In this document: positions 17,432 to 26,214 of the stretch, in pieces
How the letters are laid out: the number at the start of each line of letters is the position of its first letter
Position numbering within the stretch: position 1 is the first letter of the stretch
Assembly (NCBI GenBank): GCA_029251375.1
Contig: JAQXDL010000044.1
Location: 62,001-126,000 of the forward strand
Direction: 5' to 3'
Source of the DNA: Pseudomonadales bacterium
GTDB lineage: Bacteria > Pseudomonadota > Gammaproteobacteria > Pseudomonadales > Azotimanducaceae
DNA: 64,000 nt
The notes under the pieces: generated by a model
What the model was told of the DNA's origin: nothing
What the model saw: only the letters and a program-made list of their open reading frames with translations
Databases searched by the model: none
Position numbers and translations under genes: made by a program

Positions 17432-18199
17432 TTAGTCAATTGGGTGATTGCTCGGGTTGGTTGTTGGAAAATGTGTGTTCGCTTCTGCCATGGCGATATA
17501 TTCGTCCGCCGTTTCATACTGGGCAAAGGTTTCGAGCTGGTGCCGAGTGACGCGCATAAGACCAAATTCATCTTTGTCATTTAGTTTTATCGCCTCTGTC
17601 GGAGATATCCAGCAACTATCGACGGTCTCAGCGCCGTCATGTAAACCTGTCTGAACGCCCGGCGTTCGAGTAATGAAAAATCGTGTATCAAAGCGTCGAG
17701 GTCGACCTTCTGGTGTAATCCAGCGGTTGTAAAAATGGATCAGGTCAATGGCGAGGGTAAGACCTTCTTGTTCGCAAATCTTACTGAGGCTAATTTCGCC
17801 ATCGTGTAGTTGCTGTCTATAGAGACTAAAACGTTGCCGATTTTCGTTGGAAAACTCAAATAGTCGTCCTGACGATTGGTAGGCGAGTAGAAATCCCGAT
17901 TCCTCAAAGGTCTCACGAATGCCCGCAATCCAGAATGCGCGCCAATCAGCGCCGAGGGCTTGTCTTTGTAATGTTTGCTCGGAACTGGGATCACCGTGAT
18001 AATGATCGTAGTCTTCGGCATGATCGTGATCGTCGACTCGTCCGCCTGGAAACACATACATACCGCCTGCAAACGCCGCTTGGTTGGTCCGCCTTAGCAT
18101 AAAAATTTCAAACTGAGGTTTTGCATCACGCACAATAATGACGGTCGCTGCGGGTCTTACTTGTTGCTTGTCTTCATTCACATGTTCACTCATAAGCAT
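17432..18199 (-). CDS. NUDIX hydrolase, NUDT19/NUDT7-like (CoA diphosphatase candidate)
   Basis: A 255-residue NUDIX protein in which the box is split: VFPGGRVD (49-56) is separated from RETFEESGF (95-103) by a long, histidine- and aspartate-rich insert (DDHDHAEDYDHYHGD). A split box of this kind is the hallmark of the NUDT19 group, whose studied members cut CoA and acyl-CoAs to 3',5'-ADP and phosphopantetheine. That would suit a genome with much acyl-CoA metabolism, but is inference here. Start may be the ATG at 18193. Divergent from the amidase, and first gene of a pair with the GFA protein. Confidence 0.85.
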   Translation of the reverse strand: MLMSEHVNEDKQQVRPAATVIIVRDAKPQFEIFMLRRTNQAAFAGGMYVFPGGRVDDHDHAEDYDHYHGDPSSEQTLQRQALGADWRAFWIAGIRETFEESGFLLAYQSSGRLFEFSNENRQRFSLYRQQLHDGEISLSKICEQEGLTLAIDLIHFYNRWITPEGRPRRFDTRFFITRTPGVQTGLHDGAETVDSCWISPTEAIKLNDKDEFGLMRVTRHQLETFAQYETADEYIAMAEANTHFPTTNPSNHPID

Positions 18200-18279
18200 G
18201 ATGCTACCCCGAGTTGAGAGGTAATTGAAACTGCCTTAAGCTACTAGGCAACTAAACATACTAAAAGGAGCACTGCGCT

Positions 18280-19737
18280 GTGGATGACCTGGCTTTCTTA
18301 GATGCGACGACACTTGTTAGTAAGATCAAAGATAAACAGATCAGTAGTTCAGAGATGCTGGAGCATTACATTCGCCGAATGGATGCGCATAACCCCGACA
18401 TCAACGCGATTGTTGTTTGCCAGTTAGAGAAGGCGCGGGTTCGGGCCAAGCAGTCTGATGAAGCTTTGGCTCGCGGCGAAGATTGGGGCCCGCTACATGG
18501 TTTACCCATGACGGTTAAGGAGTCTTATGACATTGAGGGTTTGCCTACCACCTGGGGTGACCCTAACAACAAAGACAATATTGCCACGCAGGATGCCGTT
18601 GCTTGCCAACGACTGCAGAATGCAGGGGCAGTTATATTTGGCAAAACAAATGTGCCAATTAATTTGGCTGACTTTCAGAGTTACAACGAAATTTATGGCA
18701 CCACCGGTAATCCTCACAATTTGCAGCGCACACCCGGCGGATCCTCCGGCGGTTCAGCAGCGGCACTCGCGGCTGGTCTGACGGGGTTAGAGATGGGTAG
18801 TGACATAGGCGGTTCGATTCGAAACCCTGCGCACTATTGCGGTGTTTACGGACACAAACCCACATGGGGCATCCTGCCGATGCGAGGTCATGCACCTAAG
18901 GGTGTGCTTACGGGCTCTGACATATCTGTGATCGGGCCATTGGCACGTAGTGCCGAAGACCTTGCGCTAGTGATGGACATCGCCGGCGGCGCGGATGACA
19001 TTCATCAACCGGGTTGGGATTTGAACTTGCCCGTACCAAGCCAAAAAAGCCTTGCCGATTATCGTGTTGGTGTATGGCTCGATGATCCTCTTGCGCCAGT
19101 AGACGAATCGATGAAAGAGCGAGTATTGCAGGTTGCACAGTTGGTTGAGTCTGCGGGAGGTAAGGTTGATTACAACGCACGACCTGATTTTGATATCCAA
19201 GCATCCCATGATGCTTATACCGCCTTACTTCACTCAGCGATGTCTGCACGACAGGATGAATCTGTTTTCAAAGCGAATGTGGCGCGGCGCGAAGCACTTG
19301 ATGAGAATGACGTGAGTTCTCTTGCACAAGTGACTCGTGCATCAAGTCTATATTACAAGGAATGGCATGCCATTAATGAACGACGAACTCACCTTCGATG
19401 GGCATGGCATGAATTCTTTCAACGCTATGATCTGCTATTGACCCCCATGTGTATGACCTCAGCATTCCCGCATGATCAGAATCCAAAGAATTCGGAACGT
19501 ATGATTTCCGTTAACAACAATCCGATTAACTACTTCCAGCAGGTTTTCTGGGCCGGTCTGACAGGTGTATCGTATTTACCTTCGACGGTTTTTCCGACGG
19601 GGCTCGACAGTCAATCACTACCCATCGGTGTACAGGTGGTTGCTCGTGAGATGGGTGATCTATACTGTATCGAGTTTTCACGACTCGTAACTCAGGCTTT
19701 AGGTGGTTTTGTGGCGCCAGAAGCATATAAGGATTGA
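18280..19737 (+). CDS. Amidase (amidase-signature family)
   Basis: A 485-residue amidase with the full Ser-cisSer-Lys triad: Lys80 (MTVKES), Ser155 (GGSSGGS) and Ser179 (DIGGSIR). The family hydrolyses carbon-nitrogen amide bonds of small or fatty amides. No signal peptide, so cytoplasmic. The start is GTG with an excellent AAAAGGAG 9 nt upstream. The cyclophilin ATG follows the stop after one base. Full length for the family; FAAH-like or 6-aminohexanoate-type substrate cannot be decided. Confidence 0.92.
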   Translation: MDDLAFLDATTLVSKIKDKQISSSEMLEHYIRRMDAHNPDINAIVVCQLEKARVRAKQSDEALARGEDWGPLHGLPMTVKESYDIEGLPTTWGDPNNKDNIATQDAVACQRLQNAGAVIFGKTNVPINLADFQSYNEIYGTTGNPHNLQRTPGGSSGGSAAALAAGLTGLEMGSDIGGSIRNPAHYCGVYGHKPTWGILPMRGHAPKGVLTGSDISVIGPLARSAEDLALVMDIAGGADDIHQPGWDLNLPVPSQKSLADYRVGVWLDDPLAPVDESMKERVLQVAQLVESAGGKVDYNARPDFDIQASHDAYTALLHSAMSARQDESVFKANVARREALDENDVSSLAQVTRASSLYYKEWHAINERRTHLRWAWHEFFQRYDLLLTPMCMTSAFPHDQNPKNSERMISVNNNPINYFQQVFWAGLTGVSYLPSTVFPTGLDSQSLPIGVQVVAREMGDLYCIEFSRLVTQALGGFVAPEAYKD

Positions 19738-19738
19738 T

Positions 19739-20401
19739 ATGAATTTTTCGAGATATATAACTCATGCGTTTACAGCGTTACTGCTCTGTTCCTTAGTAAA
19801 CCCGGCTGCTGCTGATAAAGAGCAGGTGTCGGTAGTAAACCCACAAGTGCTCATCCGTACCACTCTCGGGGATTTCACCTTAGAGCTCGATCAAGTCAAT
19901 GCGCCTATTACGGTTGCCAATTTTCTTAGCTACGTCGATAAAGATGGCTATCGTGAAACGATATGGCACCGTGTCGTTGAAGGTTTCATGATTCAAGGCG
20001 GTGGCCACCGAGTGAATATGACAGAGATTGATTCGGATGCTGAAATTACAAATGAAGCTGACAACGGATTGAAAAATGTTTCCGGTACCGTCGCGATGGC
20101 GCGCCAAGATAAAATCGATTCGGCCTCTAGGCAGTTTTTTATCAACACCAACGATAATAAATTTTTGGACCATACTGAAAAGAGTTGCACCCGTGAAGAT
20201 GAGGCAACTTATGCTGAAGCTCTGCAGCGTGGTCTGTATAAGCCAAAAACCTGCAAATCATTTGGCTATGCCGTTTTTGGAAAGGTTGTTGCAGGCATGG
20301 AGATTGTGCGCCGCATAGAGTTCATGCCGGTCACAAAACGGGGTGGTCATGAAAACGTGCCGATCGATCCAGTAATTATTCTGAGCGTTGATCGCATTTA
20401 A
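19739..20401 (+). CDS. Secreted peptidyl-prolyl cis-trans isomerase (cyclophilin)
   Basis: A 220-residue cyclophilin that speeds proline isomerisation during folding, here in the periplasm. A signal peptide runs from the ATG to about residue 24 (TALLLCSLVNPAAA). The catalytic block is IWHRVVEGFMIQGGG, and TVAMARQ and QFFINTNDN carry further active-site positions. The open frame reaches back to 19703, but the ATG at 19739 gives the signal peptide and has AAGGA upstream. A cysteine pair (KSCTRED and KTCKSF) in an insertion near the end could form a disulfide. Tightly coupled to the amidase. Confidence 0.92.
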   Translation: MNFSRYITHAFTALLLCSLVNPAAADKEQVSVVNPQVLIRTTLGDFTLELDQVNAPITVANFLSYVDKDGYRETIWHRVVEGFMIQGGGHRVNMTEIDSDAEITNEADNGLKNVSGTVAMARQDKIDSASRQFFINTNDNKFLDHTEKSCTREDEATYAEALQRGLYKPKTCKSFGYAVFGKVVAGMEIVRRIEFMPVTKRGGHENVPIDPVIILSVDRI

Positions 20402-20454
20402 AAGATTGATTTTCTCTTTACACTAATGAAGTTCTGCTAGGCCATATTTGTCCC

Positions 20455-22056
20455 ATGATAAAAACTATTCAGTGTGCAATGTTGTCTGTGTGTTTCTTAT
20501 CTGTGTCGCTACCTGCGGTTTCTGATGAGTCTAGACCCAAATTAATTGTGGTCGTCTCTGTTGATCAACTCAGGCGTGATAGGCTCGATGTTGACTCGAC
20601 GGGGGCCGTCGGTCGACTCCTAAAACAGGGGCGGGTGTTTACAAAAGCGCAACTTGATCACGCCGTGACGAACACCTGTCCGGGGCATGCGGTGATTCTA
20701 AGTGGCACATCACCCGGTAGGGCCGGTGTGCCTGGCAATAACTATATTGATCATGAAACATTTACTGAACGTTATTGCGTGGGCGATGACGACGACGCAA
20801 CAAGAGTGTTGGGCGGCAAGGAGAACCGATCGCCAAAGAACTTAAAGGTGACAACCCTTGGTGATTGGCTCAAGCAAGAGAACGTCGACTCACGGGTTTT
20901 CGCCGTTGCCGGCAAAGATCGGGCAGCCATTGCTATGGGCGGACATAAAGCAGATGGTGCATTTTGGTTTGATTCAACGTCAGGCCGCTTTACCACAAGT
21001 GGTTACTACGCCCCAGAGCTGGCGGACTATGTACGACGCTTTAATGGTGAAAATAGTTTTGAAGATGGTCATTTTGCCGATGTGCCGCAGCAATGGCAGC
21101 ATGCTGACGGGGTCTTTCGGGTTGATGATTACGAAGGCGAGTCAACCCGATTTAAACGCATATCCGGCCATCCATTACGAAATGACAGAGGCAGTTTTGA
21201 GCCTGTCTATGTCTCACCTTGGTTGGACTTATCAACCTTCGCACTTGCGACTGAGATCGTGAAAACGCAGGCTTTGGGAATCGATAATGTGACCGATCTA
21301 TTAGCGATAGGTTTGTCTGGTACAGATATCATTGGTCATCATTATGGACCTAGGAGCGCAGAAGCCGCTGATGCTCTAGAGCGATTGGACCAAGGCTTTG
21401 ACACGTTCTTGAAGATGCTTGATGAAAAAGTTGGCGCGTCGAATTATTTAGTCGTCGTTACAGCTGATCACGGTGTCGCAGAATTACCGGAGTATCGAGA
21501 TGAGCAGGGTAGTAAGTGCCCGGTTCCCGGTCGACTCTCGGTCGAAAAATTGGTGACTTCTATTTATTGGGACCTTTTCTGGAAATTCACACTGCCGCAT
21601 TGGTCCGCGGATGCCTTTAAAATATCTGGCTCTCAACTTTTCTTCAATCGAGCCTTTTTCAGTAAACACGATTTAGATCTGGATGAAGGCATTGAAGTGC
21701 TCGACCAGATAATGACAGACCAAGAGATTGTTAAAGCCGCTTGGAGTGCAGAGGAAATCAGCGCTGGTCGCTCTGAGGAAGCGCGGCTGTATCGCAATTC
21801 TTATGTCGCTGGGTTGAGTGGTGATCTTCTATTACAGACACACGAGGATTGCGTCATAACTCGCGAAAGCGGCACGACCCATGGTTCGCCCTATGATTAT
21901 GATCGGAATATCCCATTGATATTTATGGGGCGCGGTATCATCGCTGGTGCAGATGAGAGTGAGGCGCATAGTGTTGATATAGCAACGACGCTTGCCGATT
22001 GGTTGGATCTGGATAGACCGGCAAATCTGCAGGGACAGGTGCTGAAGTTAGATTAG
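20455..22056 (+). CDS. Secreted alkaline-phosphatase-superfamily phosphatase (PafA-like)
   Basis: A 533-residue exported metallophosphatase. Signal peptide at 1-22 (SVCFLSVSLPAVS). Metal and nucleophile positions are seen as Asp37 (VSVDQLRRD), a Thr72/Thr74 nucleophile region (TNTCPGHA), the DIIGHHYGP block (about 285) and TADHG (about 340). PafA-type enzymes release phosphate from a broad range of phosphomonoesters in the periplasm and are not inhibited by phosphate. No Pho box could be recognised upstream. It follows the cyclophilin by 53 nt. No transporter for phosphate is close. Confidence 0.88.
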   Translation: MIKTIQCAMLSVCFLSVSLPAVSDESRPKLIVVVSVDQLRRDRLDVDSTGAVGRLLKQGRVFTKAQLDHAVTNTCPGHAVILSGTSPGRAGVPGNNYIDHETFTERYCVGDDDDATRVLGGKENRSPKNLKVTTLGDWLKQENVDSRVFAVAGKDRAAIAMGGHKADGAFWFDSTSGRFTTSGYYAPELADYVRRFNGENSFEDGHFADVPQQWQHADGVFRVDDYEGESTRFKRISGHPLRNDRGSFEPVYVSPWLDLSTFALATEIVKTQALGIDNVTDLLAIGLSGTDIIGHHYGPRSAEAADALERLDQGFDTFLKMLDEKVGASNYLVVVTADHGVAELPEYRDEQGSKCPVPGRLSVEKLVTSIYWDLFWKFTLPHWSADAFKISGSQLFFNRAFFSKHDLDLDEGIEVLDQIMTDQEIVKAAWSAEEISAGRSEEARLYRNSYVAGLSGDLLLQTHEDCVITRESGTTHGSPYDYDRNIPLIFMGRGIIAGADESEAHSVDIATTLADWLDLDRPANLQGQVLKLD

Positions 22057-22123
22057 CGGCCGACTTCGTGGCCGTTCGATAACAAAGTATCTGGACTCCT
22101 TCAGTTGCGACATAACTGTAGAG

Positions 22124-22162
22124 GTGGCTTTAAGAAGTGGCTTTAAGGAGTGGCCTTAAGAA
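22124..22162. repeat. Three tandem copies of a 13-bp unit
   Basis: GTGGCTTTAAGAA at 22124-22136, GTGGCTTTAAGGA at 22137-22149 and GTGGCCTTAAGAA at 22150-22162 stand head to tail in the gap between the convergent phosphatase and DedA genes. Function unknown; could be replication slippage. Confidence 0.85.
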
Positions 22163-22202
22163 TTCGGAGGTAAGTATCGCTGCGCAAAGTTGATTGCCCG
22201 CG

Positions 22203-22655
22203 TTAGGGTAATATCGTATCAAGCCCAACGACAAGCAGACCTAAACCTGCTGTCCAAACGCTGCAGGCAACGATGTCCGTCAGCGTAAACTTCAACCGGC
22301 TTGTTCCACTGACACCAACCATCAACGGCACAAGACTTCTTATAGCTGTCATTAGGCGTCCAAATATAATGGCAAAGATGCCGTACTTTAAAATGAAACC
22401 CTCGCCTTTTTGCAATATCACAGCTCTTTTTTTAGCAAAAGCTGTGTGGTGAAATTTCGGACCAAACCAACGGCCGATATAGAAACCAAAATGATCCGAA
22501 AGGCATGCACCAGCGAATGCCAAAGGTAGCATCTGGTGCAGCGTGGCCAACTGTTCAGTGTAGAGAATAGTGGTGACTGTTAGCAGGATGACACCCGAGA
22601 CAAAAATGCCGATGCCGGGGCAGGCCTCGAGAAACGCCAGCATGGGTATCAACAT
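22203..22655 (-). CDS. DedA / VTT-domain membrane protein
   Basis: An inner-membrane protein of the DedA family, whose members act in lipid-carrier recycling and membrane homeostasis. Typical parts are the FLEACPGIGIFVSG re-entrant loop near the start, DHFGFYIGRWFG (about 53-64) and the FGRLMTAIRSLVPLMVGVSG loop (about 98-117). From the ATG used here it has 150 residues, shorter than usual. The frame stays open upstream to 22722 and encodes a typical DedA beginning (DEIILNWLE) but without ATG, GTG or TTG; an ATC at 22706 lies 8 nt after AGGA. See the finding on non-AUG starts. Confidence 0.82.
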   Translation of the reverse strand: MLIPMLAFLEACPGIGIFVSGVILLTVTTILYTEQLATLHQMLPLAFAGACLSDHFGFYIGRWFGPKFHHTAFAKKRAVILQKGEGFILKYGIFAIIFGRLMTAIRSLVPLMVGVSGTSRLKFTLTDIVACSVWTAGLGLLVVGLDTILP

Positions 22656-22706
22656 CCACGCGTTCTGTTTTTCGGTCTCTAGCCAATTGAGTATGATTTC
22701 GTCGAT

Positions 22707-22997
22707 GTTATAGATCCTGCCACTTTACCTTGTCAGGATGATCATAGCAGACAGTTTACTGGCATCGTCTGTTTCGGTTTGTCGCTGTCGCAATGCTTTC
22801 CTGTTGGCATCGTTTACAAGTTACCGTTTTTAAAGTTGAGGTCTAAAAGACGGGGTTTAGCACCGTAGCGCGATGATTTGTTTATCGAGCCGTTGCCGCA
22901 TTACAATCGCAAGGCATTCGAACTACAATTAAGACGGTTAGCAATCGAGTACCTAATAAATTTATAGCAATTTCATAACAGAAGAGGCAATACAGTC
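22707..22997. other. Intergenic region upstream of the thiolase operon
   Basis: About 290 nt between divergent DedA and thiolase genes. It must hold both promoters and the 5' leader of the thiolase-esterase-hydroxylase operon. No gene, tRNA, riboswitch fold or clear operator was recognised; the last 20 nt contain a purine-rich AGAAGAGG ribosome site. Confidence 0.6.
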
Positions 22998-24227
22998 ATG
23001 ACAGAAGCTTGGATCATTGATGGTGTTCGTTCACCCAGAGGACGAGGCAAAGCAGGTGTAGGTAGTTTGAGTGAGGTTCACCCTCAACGAGTCATGGCGC
23101 AGGTTCTCAATGGACTGCAGGAGAAAGTAGGCTTTGATACGGCCGATGTCGAAGATGTTGTTGCAGGTTGTGGTTCGGGTTCTGGTGACCATGCACACGA
23201 TATCGCGCGATTGTCTGTACTTGACGCAGGCTGGCCTATCACCGCTCCAGGGGTAACTTTGCATCGTTTCTGTGGCTCCGGTCAGCAGGCGGTTACCTTC
23301 GCAGCGATGGGTATCATGTCAGGCCAGCAGGACCTAGTCGTTGGCGGTGGGGTTGAATCTATGTCGCGATATTCGCCGACGCACACCGATGGCTTTACTG
23401 CTAACAATCCACATTTGTTTGAGCAGTATCCTTTAATTCCTCAAGGTATATCAGCTGACCTGATAGCGACAATCGAAGGCTTTAGTCGAGATGATGTCGA
23501 TAGTTATGCAGTTCGAAGTCAGCAGCGCACGGCACAATCAATCGAAGACGGTCGGTTTAAAGATAGCCTAGTGCCTATTTACCATGAGGATGGCAAGTTA
23601 GCGTTAGACAGAGACGAGCACCCGCGTCCCGGTACAACATTGGACAGTATGAACGGCCTCAATCCGTCCTTTGAGAAGATGGGAAAGACCTTGTTTGATG
23701 GTCATGTCAAAACCTTCGATGATATTTGCAAAGAGGTTTATCCCGACGTAAAAGAAGTTCAGCATGTTCATCACGCTGGCAATTCATCTGGCGTTGTTGA
23801 CGGCGCCAGCGCAATTTTGATGTCTTCTCCGGCCTATGCAAAAGCGCACGGACTTAAACCTCGAGCGAGAATCCGCATGACCGCAACGGCAGGTACGGAA
23901 CCGGTTATCATGCTCACAGCACCCGGGCCAGCTGCTGAGATCTGTCTCAGGAAGGCCGGTATGACAAAAGATGATATTGATCTATTTGAGATTAACGAAG
24001 CCTTTGCCGCGGTTGTCCTCAAGTTCCAAAAGGATCTTGGTGTTCACGACGATCAAATCAATGTTTGCGGTGGTTCAATCGCATTGGGACATCCTATCGG
24101 CGCGACAGGTCCGATGTTGATTCAAACCGTTTTGGCTGAGTTGGAACGACAAGATAAGAATACCGCGTTGATTGCCATGTGTACTGGTGGCGGCATGGGC
24201 ACGGCGACCATTATTGAGCGGATCTGA
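22998..24227 (+). CDS. Acetyl-CoA acetyltransferase (thiolase)
   Basis: A 409-residue thiolase that makes or splits beta-ketoacyl-CoA. All catalytic residues are in place: Cys92 (RFCGSGQQ), the NEAFA block, His365 (LGHPIGATG) and Cys395 (MCTGGGMG). Its gene opens a probable four-gene operon with a carboxylesterase (38 nt on) and both subunits of a molybdenum hydroxylase. It could serve the last step of a side-chain or ring-derived beta-oxidation. Full length; chain-length preference cannot be read. Confidence 0.94.
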   Translation: MTEAWIIDGVRSPRGRGKAGVGSLSEVHPQRVMAQVLNGLQEKVGFDTADVEDVVAGCGSGSGDHAHDIARLSVLDAGWPITAPGVTLHRFCGSGQQAVTFAAMGIMSGQQDLVVGGGVESMSRYSPTHTDGFTANNPHLFEQYPLIPQGISADLIATIEGFSRDDVDSYAVRSQQRTAQSIEDGRFKDSLVPIYHEDGKLALDRDEHPRPGTTLDSMNGLNPSFEKMGKTLFDGHVKTFDDICKEVYPDVKEVQHVHHAGNSSGVVDGASAILMSSPAYAKAHGLKPRARIRMTATAGTEPVIMLTAPGPAAEICLRKAGMTKDDIDLFEINEAFAAVVLKFQKDLGVHDDQINVCGGSIALGHPIGATGPMLIQTVLAELERQDKNTALIAMCTGGGMGTATIIERI

Positions 24228-24265
24228 TTATTGCGGATCGAAATAACGAAGCGTAGGAGATATTG

Positions 24266-25738
24266 ATGAGCGACATAGCGGATACAACTTACGGTCCTAT
24301 CCAAGGCAAAGTGCGTGAAGATGTGTTGTTGTTTGCTGGCGTTCCCTACGCCGCGGCACCCATCGGTTCGCTCAGGTTTAAGCAAGCCCAACCCCATGCA
24401 GGCTGGTCGAAAGTGCGTCAAACAACGCGATTTTCGCCAGCCGCGCCGCAAGTCGTCACCGGTGGTATGACAAATAGCGCGCCAGTGAATTGGAATGAAG
24501 ACTGTTTGTACCTGAACGTGACAACACCTTCTCTTGACGATAAGAAGCGACCGGTTTTTTTCTGGATTCACGGTGGTGGTTATCGAACAGGGCAGGGCGG
24601 TATACCTTGGTATAATGGTGCAAAGTTTGCTCGGGATAGCGATGTCGTTGTTGTCAGCATCAATTATCGTATGGGTGTGCTTGGCTTCACTGACTTAAGT
24701 AGGTTCGGCGAAGAGTACGCAACCTCCGGTGTTAACGGCATTCTTGATCAGATCAAAGCACTGCAATGGGTTAGGGACAATATCGCTAACTTTGGAGGTG
24801 ACCCCGAGCAGGTGACGATTGCAGGTGAATCTGCGGGTGGCTTTAGTGTCGGCGCATTATTGGGTTCGCCCTTAGCGCAGGGTTTGTTTAAACGTGCAAT
24901 TCCGCAAAGCGGTGCTGCTCATCACACGTTGCCAAAAGCTTCAGCTGAGATAGTGACAGACATTTTACTTAAGCAGGCGGGGCTTGATTCAGTCGAAGCT
25001 TTACAAAACCTTAGTGCCGACGATGTGCTTAGCCTGCAGGTGGAAATTGACAAGCGGGTTGCCAGAGGCGCTGATGGCTTAGGCATCGATTCCTTAGTCG
25101 CTCCTTTCTATCCTGCGCAGGGTAATGAAGTATTGCCGCAATCGCCTTTGACGGCGATCGAGGACGGGTTAAGTCGAGATGTTGATGTGCTGATAGGTAC
25201 CAATAAAGATGAAGGTACCTTGTTTGTCACCGGCAACTCGGATCAGGCCAAACTTGAGGCAGCTGCTGAAGGTTATGGTAATAAGGATGGCCTGTTGCAG
25301 GCTTATAAAAATGCCTATCCTAATGCAACCACAACGGATCTGACGACCTACCTGTCAACGGATCACGTGTTTAGAATTCCCTGCCTACGTTTAGCCGAAG
25401 CACGGGTTCAAAATGGTTCAAGTACTAACACGTGGATGTATTTGTTTGCCTGGGAGTCTAGGGTACCTGGCCTAAGGTCTACCCATGCACTTGAGATTCC
25501 ATTTATGTTTAATAACCTAGACCGTGCCGGTGTCGTCGCCTTTATTGGAGAAGGAGATGTACCGCAAAATGTCGCAGATACAATGCACAAGGTGTGGGTG
25601 GAATTTATTAAAACAGGTCGTCCGGGTTGGGCCCCCTATGATCTAGACCAGCGATTGAACATGGTCTTTGATACAGAATCAAAACTCATTGCGGACCCCG
25701 ATAAGGGTAGGCGTGAAGCCTGGCAAGACATCCGCTAG
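24266..25738 (+). CDS. Type B carboxylesterase / lipase
   Basis: A 490-residue esterase of the cholinesterase-like carboxylesterase family. It has the EDCLYLNV signature (78-85), the oxyanion HGGG (102-105) and the nucleophile elbow GESAG with Ser189. A glutamate follows GTNKD and the histidine lies in STHALEIPF. No signal peptide, so it probably acts on esters inside the cell. ATG at 24266 has AGGAG 6 nt upstream. Placed between the thiolase and the molybdenum hydroxylase genes, it may open an ester or lactone formed in the same route. Confidence 0.93.
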   Translation: MSDIADTTYGPIQGKVREDVLLFAGVPYAAAPIGSLRFKQAQPHAGWSKVRQTTRFSPAAPQVVTGGMTNSAPVNWNEDCLYLNVTTPSLDDKKRPVFFWIHGGGYRTGQGGIPWYNGAKFARDSDVVVVSINYRMGVLGFTDLSRFGEEYATSGVNGILDQIKALQWVRDNIANFGGDPEQVTIAGESAGGFSVGALLGSPLAQGLFKRAIPQSGAAHHTLPKASAEIVTDILLKQAGLDSVEALQNLSADDVLSLQVEIDKRVARGADGLGIDSLVAPFYPAQGNEVLPQSPLTAIEDGLSRDVDVLIGTNKDEGTLFVTGNSDQAKLEAAAEGYGNKDGLLQAYKNAYPNATTTDLTTYLSTDHVFRIPCLRLAEARVQNGSSTNTWMYLFAWESRVPGLRSTHALEIPFMFNNLDRAGVVAFIGEGDVPQNVADTMHKVWVEFIKTGRPGWAPYDLDQRLNMVFDTESKLIADPDKGRREAWQDIR

Positions 25739-25752
25739 TTGTTGGAGTATTC

Positions 25753-26214
25753 ATGCTGAAGATTAAAGTTAATGGTGAGTTCCATGAATTGGAGGTTGAG
25801 CCAGATACGCCTTTATTGTGGGTGCTTCGAGACCACCTCAACTTGACCGGGACTAAGTATGGCTGCGGAATAGCACAATGCGGTGCTTGTACAGTGCATC
25901 TTAATGGCACACCTTCTCGAAGCTGCTCGATACCTGTTTCTGGGGTTCTAGAAGTCGATATTGTGACCATAGAGGGGTTATCAAAGGACAAATCACACCC
26001 GGTACAGAAAGCTTGGATAAAAGAGGATGTACCTCAGTGTGGTTATTGTCAGTCCGGACAAATCATGGCTGCGGTTTCACTGTTGGCAAAAAATACCAAT
26101 CCCTCAGATAGTGATATCGATAATGCGATGACAAACATCTGTCGTTGCGGCACCTATAGCCGAATCCGCAAAGCTATCCATAGCGTCGCTGACGCGATAG
26201 AGTCAAAAGCGTAA
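25753..26214 (+). CDS. Molybdenum hydroxylase [2Fe-2S] subunit (IorA-like)
   Basis: A 153-residue electron-transfer subunit of the xanthine dehydrogenase family. The plant-ferredoxin-type cluster uses C38, C43, C46 and C58, and the second cluster C96, C99, C130 and C132 (CGYCQSGQ and CRC). It passes electrons from the molybdenum subunit. No FAD subunit is encoded here, which is the isoquinoline 1-oxidoreductase arrangement, where electrons leave to a cytochrome or the respiratory chain. Its TAA overlaps the ATG of the large subunit by one base. Confidence 0.95.
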   Translation: MLKIKVNGEFHELEVEPDTPLLWVLRDHLNLTGTKYGCGIAQCGACTVHLNGTPSRSCSIPVSGVLEVDIVTIEGLSKDKSHPVQKAWIKEDVPQCGYCQSGQIMAAVSLLAKNTNPSDSDIDNAMTNICRCGTYSRIRKAIHSVADAIESKA

